DNA of 64,000 bases, taken from positions 163,615,963 through 163,679,962 of the forward strand of contig NC_085136.1 of assembly GCF_035046485.1 (NCBI RefSeq). The letters run 5' to 3'. The translations under genes and the position numbers were made by a program. Below, in pieces: positions 1-10,225 of this stretch. The notes beneath the pieces were generated by a model that was not told where the DNA came from, searched no databases, and was given only the letters and a program-made list of their open reading frames with translations. Numbering within the stretch: position 1 is the stretch's first letter; the number at the start of each line of letters is the position of its first letter. The stretch is from Aedes albopictus (taxonomy: Eukaryota > Arthropoda > Insecta > Diptera > Culicidae).

Positions 1-840
1 AGAGATTATCATAAAGAACTTCAGAAAAATTCAAACAAGAAACTACTGAAGGCTTCCCAAAAAAAAAATCTGGTAAATGGCCAGAAGGAACTCCAAAAAG
101 GTCATCAAAAGGAACTTCTGGAAGATTTTCAGGTGGAACTCTTGGAGGATTCCGAGAAGAAACTTCTGAAAAAATCTCTGATAAAATTCCTGTAGGATTC
201 CCAGAGACTACTCTTGTAGGAAACCTAGTACGAAAGACGATTCAGGAGAGAATCCAGTCGTGGATGAATTCGAGTCATTCGTTATTGGATAGTTCTTAGA
301 AGAAACTCCTGCCGGGATCAAAAAAAAATCTGATGGAATTCCACAAAAAAAATGTGAGCAATCTCAAGAAGTACTTACATGAAAATACCAGAAGGAACTC
401 CTGGAGAATTATCAGCAGGAATTTATGGATGATTTGGAGAAAATAAAATGGAAGAATTACTGAAAAATAAAGCCTGGAAGAACTTCTGGAGGAATTGCAG
501 AAGGAACATCTTTGTGAATCTCAGGATAAACTTCTGGGATAATGCCAAAAGAATCAAGTTTGAAACCACTAAGAAATAGTCATAATAAGATAGAACCGCT
601 TGGAGAAAACTAAAAGCAGTTCTGGAGAAATTCCAAGTGATTGCATAGAACAATTTCATGAGATTTCCTTCCCAAAAACTCTTGAAGAAATAAAAAAAAG
701 TAAATTTCTGGAGGTAGTTTAGACGAAACTTATGCTAGTATTTCCCGTGGAACTTCTAATGCAAATCCCTAACGAAGTTTTAAAGAATCGTGGAGAATTT
801 TCAAAAATTTCAGAAGAAATATCGATAAAAAAAAAACACA
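1..840. repeat. Degenerate 24-bp-period repeat array
   Basis: The sequence is a run of diverged units built on the theme GGAACTYCTGGARGATTYC, spaced about 24 bp apart but drifting in phase through small indels. It is clearest at about 60-220 and 380-560. No coding potential is evident; the open frames here are by-products of the repeat. The same theme recurs at 1245-2090, 10905-11300, 33455-34310, 42395-43330 and 56490-57180. Confidence 0.6.
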
Positions 841-942
841 AGGAGGATTTTGTTGATGCTACCACACCAGATCGCAAACGGATGCATCGGATCCTATAGA
901 AACTACTGCTAGAATCTTGTAGATAAAGGTAGAACTGGAATA

Positions 943-1239
943 CAGATACTCTTCGACTTCGATATAACGTACAAAAAAATCTCTTTGTACGTTATATCGA
1001 AGCAGGGAAAAATTTAATTCACAAAACCAATAATGAAAAACATGAGTTTTCATAACACAAAATTTTTCATCAAATTGCGTTAATTTTGGGTAACAATGCT
1101 AATGCTGCAACACAGCATTGATTTGAGTGATTTCGTAGTTTATCTGATGGTTAATCCTGGGGGAAAAAATCAATGTTGTACGTTAAATCGAAGCAAAATG
1201 TACGTTATATCGAGGGTACGTTATATCGAAGAATACCTG
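943..1239. mobile_element. Short TIR element (MITE) with TA target duplication
   Basis: The ends are inverted repeats: CAGATACTCTTCGA at the left and the complement of CAGGTATTCTTCGA at the right, each continuing into TTCGATATAACGTAC. TA lies on both sides (941-942 and 1240-1241). Further copies of the TTCGATATAACGTAC motif, in both orientations, occur inside (about 955-1005 and 1185-1230). There is no transposase. Size and TA duplication fit a non-autonomous Tc1/mariner-type element. Confidence 0.65.
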
Positions 1240-1244
1240 TACCC

Positions 1245-2090
1245 GGCTTCTCCAAAAACTCCTAGGGATTTCTTCAGGAATTCCTTCTGGGTGTTCCTCA
1301 TGCGGAGATGTCTCCAGGAATTTCTTTAGAAGCTCTTTAAGTGATTACTACAGAAGTTCTTTTTTTAATTCCTCCGAGAATGTTTTCTGTGGATTAATTC
1401 AGGGATTGGATCCATGGATTTCTCCAGGAACTCCCAAAGAATTCACTGAAATCACTCCCGAAAAATTCCTAAATGGAAGTCCAGGAAAGACTCCTACAAG
1501 AATCTTGAAAGGAACTTCCGGAGGATTCCTAGAAAGAACTCTTGGATGATTTTGATTAATAACTTTTGAAGTATTCCCACTAGGAACTTTCGGAAGATTT
1601 CTGAAAAAAAAAACTTCTGAACGATTTCCAGAATCAACTCCAGGAAGGAATTTCTGGAGAATTTTCAGAAGGAACTTCTGTAGAATTTCCAGAAGGCACT
1701 CCTGGAAGATTCTCAGAAGGAACCATTACAGGATTCTCAGAGGGAACTCCTTGTGAATTTCCAGAAGGAACTACTGGAAGATTCACAGTAAAAAAATCTT
1801 GTGAGAACCTGGAGGCTATTCTGGAAAAAATCCAGCAGAAGATCTGGGAGGAACCCAAAGACTTCGTTCTGGGAATAAATCCCAAAGAAAAGCTGATGCT
1901 GCAATCCTAGAGTAAACTGCAGAAATCTCAGAGGAAAAACCTGGCCGAATCCCAAAAGTATTTCCAACAGCGATACCAAAAGGAATCCTTCGATGTATTT
2001 CAGAGAAATATAGAAGGAACTGCTGGAGAAGGAACATCTGGGTGAATCTCAAGGAATTGTTGAAAGAATTCTTTGGAAAACCCTCAAAAA
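1245..2090. repeat. 24-bp-period repeat array, best preserved stretch at 1630-1810
   Basis: At 1741-1788 two successive 24-bp units can be read, of the form AAGGAACTCCTGGARGATTY followed by CCAG. On the minus strand the units translate as an 8-residue period of the type VPSGNSxG/VPSENSxE (about 1634-1885). This is a consequence of the 24-bp period rather than evidence of a gene. Several frames stay open because the unit lacks stops in those frames. Confidence 0.7.
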
Positions 2091-2894
2091 TAAATTCATT
2101 TAGCAATACCATTTTTAAAGATACTACACCGTCTTCAACCAGAGGTTGCACAGACTGAACAATCACAAACATGAGACAACGGACAACAGACGAAACACCC
2201 AGTGGTCCAGTGAAGAATTTTCCGTTTGACGAAAAGTTTTCACTGACTGGAGCGGGAATTGAATCCACACTCCGAGAATTACGAAACGGCCAGAAGAATC
2301 CTAGAAGGAACAGCGTGGGAAAATTACATAAAATCCCGTGTGAATCCTAAAGGTACCCAGAATATGTTATAACCTGGTATTCACGGCATTTCTGGAATCA
2401 CCCTTCCCAAGGTGATACAAACCAGCTAGCATGTCACGCCTGGAATGACAGACATGTTGTGGGTTCCACCCTTCACAGCTTTGCAGCGATAGCTTTGGCT
2501 GAGTATGCATCAGCCGGCTTGCGAGAGAATCAATCTCTCTGAGCAACGATGCATTACGGGCGAAGTGAGAGCGTTTGTCGTGGACAGGGCGAACTGCGTG
2601 GTACGCTCAATGTGTGCGTTGAAACTGAGCTATGCAAAACGAATAGGATTTGTGACGTAGTACCGTGCTTGTGCTAATCCACATGCATGGTTTATCATGC
2701 CGTTGCGCGTGCATCTGCTTCAGGTGACGGAGAGAGTCATGACATTCACATGAGCCATATCCAAGTCAGGATGATTGTAGCAAAACGAGGGTGACCGGGT
2801 GACGTGGATGGGATTCTGTCTCTTTTGGTGTTAGCGACTGTAGAGAAAGCGAATCAGAAACCGCAAAGACAGAGTGATACAAGTTTGGTGTTTA
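2091..2894. other. No gene seen
   Basis: This is mixed-composition sequence between the repeat array and the first LINE fragment. I recognise no coding region, TIR pair or tRNA-like promoter. The GC content of about 2400-2800 is higher than the flanks and could be old LINE or SINE sequence, but nothing identifies it. Confidence 0.4.
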
Positions 2895-3739
2895 TCAGCT
2901 TTTTTGTGACTTATACGCTGATGCTTCGCGACACTGATTCTCACACATTAACGTGTCGCCTTTCTTGTGGATGGGACAGATTATCCCTTCCTTCCACTCC
3001 TCCGGTAGCTGTTCGGTTTCCCAGATCTTGACTACTAACTGGTGCAGACAGGTGGCCAACTTTTCCGGACCCATCTTGATGAGTTCTGCTGCGATACCGT
3101 CCTTACCAGCCGTTTTGTTGTTTTTGAGCTGGTGGATGGCATCCTTAACTTCTCTCAGCGTGGGAGTTGGTTCGTTCCCGTCCTCTACTGCACCAACATA
3201 GTAATTTCCTCCGCTGCCTTGATCCTCCGTGCCTACATTCTCTTCGCCATTCACGTGCTCGTCGAAGTGCTGCTTCCACCTTTTGATCACCTCACGTTTG
3301 TCCGTCAGGAGGCTCCCGTCCTTATCCCTGCAGATTTCGGCTTGCTGCACGTAGCCTTTGCGGGATGCATTGAGATTCTGGTAGAACTTACGTGTTTCTT
3401 GTGAACGCAGAGCAGTTCCATTTCCTCGCACTCTGCTTCTTCCAGGCGGCGCTTTTTCTCCCGGAAGAGACGGGTCTGCTGCTTCCGCTTCTGTCTGTAT
3501 CTTTCCACATTCTGTCGCGTTCCATGCTGCAGCATTACCGCCCGCGCTGCATCCTTCTCCTCCAGAACTGCTCTGCACTCCTCGTCGAACCAATCGTTTC
3601 GTCGACTCCGTTCTACCTACCAGATAGTGCTCTCGGCTGCGTTTTTGATGGCTGCTTTGACTGTACTCCAGCAGTCCTCTAGAGGGGCCACATCAAGCAC
3701 ACCCTCGTCCGGCAACGCTGCCTCAAGATTCTGCGCGTA
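2895..3739 (-). pseudogene. APE-type LINE (RTE-like), linker and RT N-terminus; left half of copy A
   Basis: Minus-strand translation gives the linker and the start of reverse transcriptase of a non-LTR retrotransposon: KFYQNLNASRKG, then LKNNKTAGKDGIAAELIK, then LPEEWKEGIICPIHKKGD. These match the fingers motifs of the better copy at 8003-10225. The frame breaks near 2950, and the catalytic RT motifs (FADD) are absent. The upstream endonuclease of the same copy lies at 6242-7170, separated by a mariner insertion. The RTE clade assignment rests on general resemblance and is tentative; the LINE identity is firm. Confidence 0.8.
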
Positions 3740-4049
3740 AGGGCTGTATCGTTAATTATGAGTACACCTAAAAATTGCTGTATTTGAAAATGTTTTATTT
3801 ATTTTGTAAATTAAATTCAATTACATTGTTTATAGGCTATCAGGAAAGCCCATGACGTCATTGTATATTTAATTATTCGTGGATCTTGCCACCTCTCGCA
3901 CTTTCTTCTTGGTGTTTTTCATAAGGTTTTGGACAACTGTTCCGACGATGGTTTTGCTTGGGTAGACCCAGTTTTTTCTTGAATTTGGTGACGTCCTCTG
4001 CTCCTCAATCCTATTTCCGTAGCTTTCCTTTCATAAAAGTTAACTATTT

Positions 4050-4887
4050 GTCAACGGACCTTATTTGCGGGCAATTTAGAGGATACATTGCCTTTTCCAC
4101 AAATTGAACATTGTTTTCTTCATACCAGTCTAAGGTGTCACGCGCATAGTGGCAGGATGCCAAATCCTGCCAAAATAATGTAGGACCTTTGTGCTTTCAG
4201 ATGAGTGGCAGGATAAGTTTCTGAAGACATTCCTTCCGGTATATTTCGACGTTCATACTAGGGACTGTGAAGAAAGGTGACGATTTCATACCACATTGTC
4301 AAATTGCTTGCCAAACCAACACATTTTCCCAATTTTTTCGCAAAAAATCGATTTCTCCTAATTCGGAACATCCGTGCCACGCTTCACAGTAAAAAACTGT
4401 GCCCCTGAAAGTGTCTTGCAGTCCAATTGGACATACGTTTCATCATCCATGGTTATGCACATGTAATGTTTGCTCAAAACATCGTCGTACAGTTTCCAAG
4501 ACCGAGTTTTCACATAATCCGTCAGAATTTGACTCCGTTTTGGACATTTCTGTTTTGGGTAGGTCTTCAGGGAATTACGCTCCTTGGCGCGCTGAACCAT
4601 ACCAACAGTCGTTCCACACTTTTTTGCGGAATCTCTGATGGATACCTCCTATTTTCCTTGAACGATTTAGCAAATTTTGCTGTCAAAATTTGACTTGGAC
4701 GCACCTGTTTTTTGCCGCGTCCGGGTGAGTCTTTCAGTCTGTTATGCATACCGAATCGTTTGATAGCATTTTGGACAACAAAAACCCTAACACCTTCAAC
4801 TTTTGCTAATTTTCTTAGCGATAATAATTTTTCATTGCAGTATCTGGTCACAATCGATTTTCGCTTCTCTTCCGAAACCCCTCGCAT
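4050..4887 (-). pseudogene. Mariner transposase remnant (DD37E-type, ITmD37E-like)
   Basis: From the N-terminus (4887 leftward) the translation shows a helix-turn-helix region (LSLRKLAKVEGV...AIKRFGMHNR) and a basic GRGKK linker. The first catalytic block MDDETY lies at about 4430-4450. In another frame the second block is QDLASCHYA (Asp codon at 4164-4166). Counting codons, 37 residues separate that Asp from the residue at 4050-4052, which is GAC (Asp) where the family has Glu. Spacing and motifs fit the DD37E mariners of mosquitoes. Frames change between blocks, so this copy is dead. Confidence 0.85.
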
Positions 4888-4919
4888 TGTTCTGCTTGAG
4901 GAAAAACTTTAACTTTTAA

Positions 4920-4953
4920 TCAGTTGTCAGCTAGCACTCGACTGGTTCGGTCA
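4920..4953 (+). promoter_or_regulatory. Initiator plus downstream promoter element at the retroposon start
   Basis: The first bases of the element, TCAGTT, match the arthropod initiator (TCAKTY). Taking the A at 4922 as +1, positions +28 to +32 (4949-4953) read GGTCA, which fits the DPE consensus RGWYV at its required spacing. Internal Inr/DPE promoters at the very 5' end are known in jockey, F and I-type insect LINEs and let a copy carry its own promoter. This match supports a 5'-complete element. Confidence 0.65.
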
Positions 4954-4997
4954 GCTTGTTGCTGTAGAGCAATCTTTCGGTATCGCTATTATTTGCA

Positions 4998-5969
4998 ATG
5001 GCTACTATACGAAAAAATACAATAGTTATAGACTTCAGTGTGCTTCCAGTGCGGCCGAATGCAGGAACTATTGAAAAATTCCTGTGCAATGAGCTTAAGA
5101 TTGAGATGACTGACATCAAAAATCTTCAACTGCATACAATTCGAAACTGTGCGTTCATTGAAATGCGCAGTTTAGAAGCAGCCGAACATTTGGTTGCTTC
5201 ACATCACCTCAAGCATTCCATGTCCGCGGGGAACAAAAAGTTCAACATCCCCATATACATGGAAGACACGGCTGTAAACGTTCGCATCCACGATCTGCCG
5301 CCAGGGATTCCTAATGCAGTTGTCGCCGAACACATGAAGGAATACGGGAAAGTTGTTTCAGTCGCACGTGAATTGTGGAAAAAATTCTTCGTGGGAATCC
5401 CAAACGGTGTTCGGGTGGTGCGAATTGAACTCAACACGCACATACCGTCGTTCATAAAAATTCAGAACCAACTTACTACTGTGTCATACCGATCACAAAT
5501 ACCGACCTGCAGGCAGTGTGAAAGGAAGGCACATCCAAATCTAAAATGCTCGGAAGCTGCAGCAAAACAAAAACAAGACATCGAAACGATGACCCAACCA
5601 TGCGACTTACAATCAGACCAACGAAAACGGCAACCTACGAACGCTGTAGCTGACAACCCGACGAAGATGGATCTCACAATCGAAAAGGAACAATGCGCCT
5701 CCAGTAAGCCAAAACGAAACGCTTGCCAGTTGAGTTCAACCGAAGTACGTTCTCCACCACGAAAAAAAGCCTCTACAGTTCCACCAAATGAGTGTGATGC
5801 GCTGTGCGAGACCAACGACGACGACAACGGTGACGAACGCGAAGCAATGAACACTGCGGACACTGATACAGATTCAGACTCAGGCCCGGACCCAGCGCGA
5901 GATGACGTCGACGGATGGCTACTGAAGTTCAGTAAACGGTCAAAGCGGCAGGATAAACTAATAGCATAG
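4998..5969 (+). CDS. Gag-like ORF1 protein with one CCHC zinc knuckle (323 aa)
   Basis: This is an uninterrupted ORF starting at the first ATG of the retroposon, about 76 nt after its predicted transcription start. Residues about 8-70 and 93-165 look like two RRM-type beta-alpha modules, for example RNCAFIEMRSLEAAEHLV and VNVRIHDLPPGIPN. One CX2CX4HX4C knuckle follows (C171, C174, H179, C184). The C-terminal third is Lys/Arg-, Ser- and Asp-rich and disordered in appearance, with an acidic run near 285-305 and a basic tail. Such an order (RRM-like, knuckle, charged tail) suits an RNA-binding LINE ORF1 protein that coats element RNA. No ORF2 follows. The family name is not certain. Confidence 0.75.
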   Translation: MATIRKNTIVIDFSVLPVRPNAGTIEKFLCNELKIEMTDIKNLQLHTIRNCAFIEMRSLEAAEHLVASHHLKHSMSAGNKKFNIPIYMEDTAVNVRIHDLPPGIPNAVVAEHMKEYGKVVSVARELWKKFFVGIPNGVRVVRIELNTHIPSFIKIQNQLTTVSYRSQIPTCRQCERKAHPNLKCSEAAAKQKQDIETMTQPCDLQSDQRKRQPTNAVADNPTKMDLTIEKEQCASSKPKRNACQLSSTEVRSPPRKKASTVPPNECDALCETNDDDNGDEREAMNTADTDTDSDSGPDPARDDVDGWLLKFSKRSKRQDKLIA

Positions 5970-6060
5970 TATTGTAATCGATCAAAAAATGAACTGTAAT
6001 GAATAATTTGTATTTAATTTTTTTTTTGACACGAATGCACTGTTAGTGTAAAGTGTCGGT

Positions 6061-6061
6061 A

Positions 6062-6113
<52 letters not shown>
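6061..6113 (+). other. Polyadenylation signal and about 50-nt poly(A) tail of the retroposon
   Basis: AATAAA (6061-6066) runs directly into an uninterrupted A tract to 6113. It is followed by the right target duplication (6112-6120, overlapping the last A residues) and then mariner sequence. The long, pure tract suggests a young insertion. Confidence 0.85.
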
Positions 6114-6115
<2 letters not shown>

Positions 6116-6241
6116 TTTAATGAAGGTTATCGTTTGTTTACAACATTAGCAACACATAGACACATAGCAGTTCTCAAAATAAGACATAGTCTTTTTAATA
6201 CAGAGCCTCAAAGGTGTACTCATAATTAACGATACAGTCCT

Positions 6242-7170
6242 TATGCGGTGGCGACATCCGGTTGCTTCAGTCGCTCTAGATCGTACCGGGACGTCGATAG
6301 TGTCGGAGAAGTGCCGTCTATCAATCAGAACATGGTCGATTTGCGATTCCGTTTGTTGTGGTGATCTCCAGGTGTAACGATACGCGAGGCTGTGCTGAAA
6401 AAAGGTGCTACGAATGGCCATGTTCTTGGAGGCGGCGAAATCTATGAGGCGTAGGCCATTTTCGTTCGTCAGCTGGTCGGCGCTGAACTTTCCAATCCTC
6501 GGTCTGAATTCCTCCTCCTGGCCTACCTGAGCGTTCAAATCACCTATGATGATCTTGACGTCGTGGTTTAGGCAGCGGTCGTACTCGCGTTCGAGCTGCG
6601 CGTAAAATGCGTCTTTGTCATCATCGGTGCTTCCGGAGTGAGGGCTGTGCACGTTTATCATGCTGATGTTGAAGAATCGGCCCTTGATCCTCAACCTGCA
6701 CATTCTTTCGTCGATCGGCCACCAACCGATCACGCGCCTCTGCATGTCGCCTATCACTATAAAAGCTGTTCCCAGCTCACGTGTGTTGCCGCAACTCTGG
6801 TAGATAGTATGATTACCTCTAAACGTTCGCACTATGGATCCTGTCCAGCACACCTCCTGCAGCGTTACGATTCCGAATCCGCGGTCCTTCAGTATATCGG
6901 CGAGTATGCGGGTGCTCCCGATGAAGTTGAGAGATCTGCAGTTCCACGTACCGTGCTTCCAATCGCAAGTCCCTTTTCGTCGCCATTGGTATCGGTTCGC
7001 ATTCTTCTCTTATTGATTTTCCGGTGCTAGTCTTTTTTACGGCTGGCTCGCAGGGCCTGACACCAACCCACCAACCCAGGGAGCCGGGCTTACCTTCCCG
7101 GCAGCTACGGGTTCTGCATTGGCATTTCCTCCAACTACAGTGACAAATAGCTAGGCTCAAGCGCCAGTCT
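6242..7170 (-). pseudogene. APE-type LINE endonuclease, right half of copy A
   Basis: Minus-strand translation gives an apurinic-type endonuclease: NVHSPHSGSTDDDKDAFYAQ, the metal-site block IIIGDLNAQVG, LRLIDFAASKNMAIRSTFF, and SQIDHVLIDRRHFSDTIDV. The product is shifted near 6820-6853, and upstream residues continue in another frame to about 7160. This is the 5' half of the LINE whose RT start is at 2895-3739. The mariner target TA lies in the endonuclease-RT linker. In a functional LINE this domain nicks target DNA; here it is broken. Confidence 0.85.
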
Positions 7171-7675
7171 TCGACGGGGGTGGTGTTTTTAATGGGCGCC
7201 TAGGAGATAATATTTTACCTGAGCTGCCACCCCCAATAAGCATTTATATAAGCCGTATTTTTGTTTTATATCTGCACTCGGCCTGCTTACTGCCGTATCA
7301 AAGCAGTTAAACTGCTAAACTGCCCTCTATTACCAATTCTAATGCTACTTAAAATTTGACAGCATTTCCGTAGCATTTCAAATGCACGGTATGTTTTGGT
7401 CAACAGCCATCATAACTGCTACTTTATTACCATGAAACTGCTAAGAGAGATGAGTGATGCTAGAACCACAACACATTTTCATTTTCTAATTTACGTGCCA
7501 TGGCTGTAAAAGCCATCACCATTCGCACGTCCAGTCAATCATGCTTTGGCAAATTAATTCCATGATTGGTTTCCTAAGATCGATTTTATTATCAGCACCT
7601 GCCGAGCTCATAACATAACGAAGTAACTGCAGGCGTAATACTCACGCCTTAAATAGATAAAAAAAAATCCAACGC
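7171..7675. other. LINE 5' leader remnant and sequence without a recognised feature
   Basis: About 7160-7235 (CGACGGGGGTGGTG and a pyrimidine/purine-rich stretch) resembles the leader upstream of the LINE endonuclease, as also seen near 49440-49520. The rest, to 7675, shows no coding region, TIR or tRNA-like motif that I can support. Confidence 0.4.
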
Positions 7676-7985
7676 GCTTTATCTGATCATCTATAGCCTG
7701 TAGCGCGGTTCAGCACCATCGTCAAGCCGAGGATCGAGGGATCGAATCCCAATTTGGGCAAAAGCAGCAAAAAAAAAACAGCAAAAAAGGACGGGCCAGG
7801 GATTGAGCCCAGGACCTTCTGCGTACGAATCAGCAGCAAATAGCCACTAGTCGAAAACTGTTTTAATTATAAACAAACTTTTTTTTATCCCTAATAACTA
7901 GAGTCCTAGCCCGGGGTTAGTTCATCTCGGGACTCACAGCTCTACTTCCCTTCAGAAGGAAGAACTAGGTCCTCGGCGTGATAGT
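7676..7985. mobile_element. Remnants of tRNA-derived SINEs
   Basis: Three pieces are visible. At about 7690-7760 a B-box-like GGGATCGAATCCC lies on the plus strand. At about 7790-7855 an inverted B-box-like CAGGGATTGAGCCCAGG precedes an inverted A-box-like TAGCCACTAG. At about 7870-7985 a minus-strand tail (TTTTTTTATCCCTAATAACT, TCATCTCGGGACTCAC, CCTCGGCGTGATAGTC) matches the SINE at 25290-25425 but lacks its middle. They look like old, truncated SINEs rather than tRNA genes. Confidence 0.55.
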
Positions 7986-8002
7986 CTTACTTACCTTACC
8001 GA

Positions 8003-10225
8003 TCAGGCTAAAGCCGGGGTGGCCTCTGCTGTACATAGTAGCCGTCTCCATTCCACTCGGTCCATGGCTGTTTGTCTCCAGTTCCGCACTCTGCGTAGGG
8101 TCCGCAGATCCTTACGCGACCCACCTAGCTCGCTGCGCTCCACGCCTTCTTGTACCGGTCGGATGACTCTCGAGAACCATTTTAGTCGGGTTGCTATCCG
8201 ACATCCTGATGACGTGACCCGCCCACCGTAGCCTCCCGATTTTCGCGGTATGGACGATGGTTGGTTCTCTCAGCAGCTAATGCAGCTCGTGGTTCATTCG
8301 CCTTCTCCAAGTCCCGTCTTCCATCTGCACTCCGCCATAGATGGTACGCAACACCTTCCGTTCGAAAACTCCAACGCGCCGGTCCTCTGCACGTGGGGTC
8401 CATGTTTCGTGCCCATAAAGAACGACCGGTTTAATCAGCGTTTTGTAGATAGTTAATTTCGTGTTACGGCGAACTTTATTCGATCGTAGAGTTCTGCGGA
8501 GTCCAAAGTAAGCACGATTTCCTGCCCCAATGCGCCTCTGAATTTCGCTGCTGGTGTCGTTGTCGGCGGTCACTAGTGAGCCCAAGTACACGAATTCTTC
8601 AACCGCCTCGATTTCTTCACCGTCGATATAAATTCGGGATGGCGGGTGCGGTGAATCCTCCCTGGAGCCCTTTGCCATCATGTACTTTGTCTTCGACACA
8701 TTAATGACTAATACGATTCGCTTGGCTTTACTCTTTAGTCGGATGTACGTTTCCGCCATCGTCTCAAATTTACGAGCTATAATATCAATATCATCAGCGA
8801 AACCAAGCAGCTGAACGGACTTCGTGAAAATCGTTCCACTCGTGTTTATCCCCGCTCTCCCAATTACACCCTCTAAAGCAATGTTGAACAGCAAGCACGA
8901 AAGACCATCACCTTGCCGTAACCCTCTGCGAGATTCGAAGGGACTCGAGAGTGTCCCTGATACTCGAACTACGCACATCACTCGATCCATCGTCGCCTTG
9001 ATTAACCGTATCAGTTTATCCGGGAATCCGTATTCGTGCATAGTCTGCCATAGCTATTCTCGATCGATTGTATCATACGCCGATTTGAAATCGATGAACA
9101 AGTGATGTGTGGGCACGTTGTATTCGCGGCATTTCTGCAACACCTGGCGGATGGCGAACATTTGGTCCGTTGTAGCGCGTTCACCCATGAATCCAGCCTG
9201 ATATTGCCCCACGAACTCTCTTGCAATCGGTGATAGACGGCGGCATAAAATTTGAGAGAGTATCTTGTAGGCAGCGCTCAGTAGTGTGATCGCGCGGTAG
9301 TTCCCGCAATCCAACTTGTCGCCCTTTTTGTAGATGGGACACACGATACCTTCCATCCACTCCTCCGGTAATACTTCCTCCTCCCAAATCTTGGTAATGA
9401 CCCAGTGTAGTGCTCTCACCAGTGCTTCTCCACCGTATTTTAGAAGCTCGCTTGAAAGTTGATCTGATCCAGCGGCTTTGTTGTTTTTCAAACGGCCAAC
9501 CTCCTCCTCAATCTCTTGGAGGTCAGGGGCCGGAAGTCTTTCGTCCTGTGCACATGCTCCTAGATCTGTTACCACGCCACCTTCGGTACTTGCAACGTCG
9601 CCATTGAGGTGCTCATCGTAATGCTGCCGCCACCTCTCGACCACCTTACGCTCGCTCGTGAGAATATTCCCGTGATTATCTCGGCACATGTCGGCTTATG
9701 GCACAAAGCCTCTGCGCGAGCGGTTCAGCTTCTCGTAGAACTTTCGTGTGTCCTTAGCGCGGTACAGCTCTTCCATCGCTTCGTGATCTCGTTCTTCCTG
9801 CTGGCGCTTCTTCATCCGGAAGACTGAATTCTGCCTGTTCCGCGCCTGTCTGTAACGTGCCTCATTCGCTCTCGTACGGTGTTGCAGCATTCTCGCCCAT
9901 GCGGCATTCTTCTCGTTTTTCAACTGTTCACATTCGCCGTCGTACCAGTCGTTTCTGTGATTCGGAGTCGCGAAGTCTAGTGCTGTAGCCGCGGTACTAC
10001 CTATGGCGGATCGGATGTCCCTCCAGCCATCTTCAAGTGTAGCTGCACCGAGCTGCTCTTCCGTTGGTAGGGCCACTGCTAACTGCTGCGCGTAGTCTTG
10101 AGCCACTTCTACGTTACGAAGTTGCTCGATGTTGAGCCGCGGCGTTCGACTTCGATGCGTGGTGATAACTGTCGAAAGTTTTGAGCGCATGCATACAGCG
10201 ACTAAGTAGTGATCCGAATCTACTC
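8003..10225 (-). pseudogene. APE-type LINE ORF2, RT and C-terminus (RTE-like), copy B
   Basis: This is the best-preserved RT in the window. One minus-strand frame runs from about 10225 to 8110, broken only by in-frame stops at 9696-9698, 9054-9056 and 8277-8279. It shows the end of the endonuclease (VDSDHYLV), the linker (KFYEKLNRSRRGFVP), the fingers (LKNNKAAGSDQLSSELLK, GIVCPIYKKGDKLDCGNYRA), motif A (HLFIDFKSAYDTIDRE), motif B (GLRQGDGLSCLLFNIALEG) and motif C (LLGFADDIDIIAR). The C-terminal WAGHVIRM and an Arg-rich tail follow, and after a further break the natural stop is at 8003-8005. The three catalytic Asp positions are intact. The WxGHVxRM tail favours an RTE-like clade; the exact family is unsettled. 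Confidence 0.85.

Larger units (their letters stand above)
4920..6111 (+). mobile_element. ORF1-only, poly(A)-tailed retroposon with own promoter start
   Basis: The insertion lies inside the mariner, flanked by a direct repeat AACTTTTAA (4911-4919 and 6112-6120). The empty site is visible in the other mariner copy near 47683-47695. It starts with TCAGTT, carries one intact ORF (4998-5969) and ends with AATAAA running into about 50 A residues. There is no endonuclease or reverse transcriptase, so it must be mobilised in trans if active. Layout and 5' end resemble a jockey-type LINE reduced to ORF1 (a 'half-LINE'). A retrocopied host gene is the alternative. Confidence 0.8.
3740..6241 (-). mobile_element. 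Tc1/mariner element of DD37E type, copy A, interrupted
   Basis: The left end begins AGGGCTGTATCGTTAATTAT and the right end is the complement of AGGACTGTATCGTTAATTAT, so the TIRs are at least 28 bp with one mismatch. TA flanks both sides (3738-3739, 6242-6243). Removing the retroposon at 4920-6111 leaves an element of about 1.3 kb, normal for mariners. A minus-strand, frame-broken transposase lies inside. The sequence on either side is one continuous LINE, so this is an insertion at a TA inside copy A of that LINE. A second copy sits at 46186-47809. Confidence 0.9.

Noticed and set aside
1634..1885. Minus-strand frame encoding VPSGN/VPSEN repeats, like a secreted repetitive protein
   Set aside because: The 8-residue period follows directly from the 24-bp DNA repeat. 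There is no start context, signal peptide or splice signal, and other blocks encode it in either orientation.
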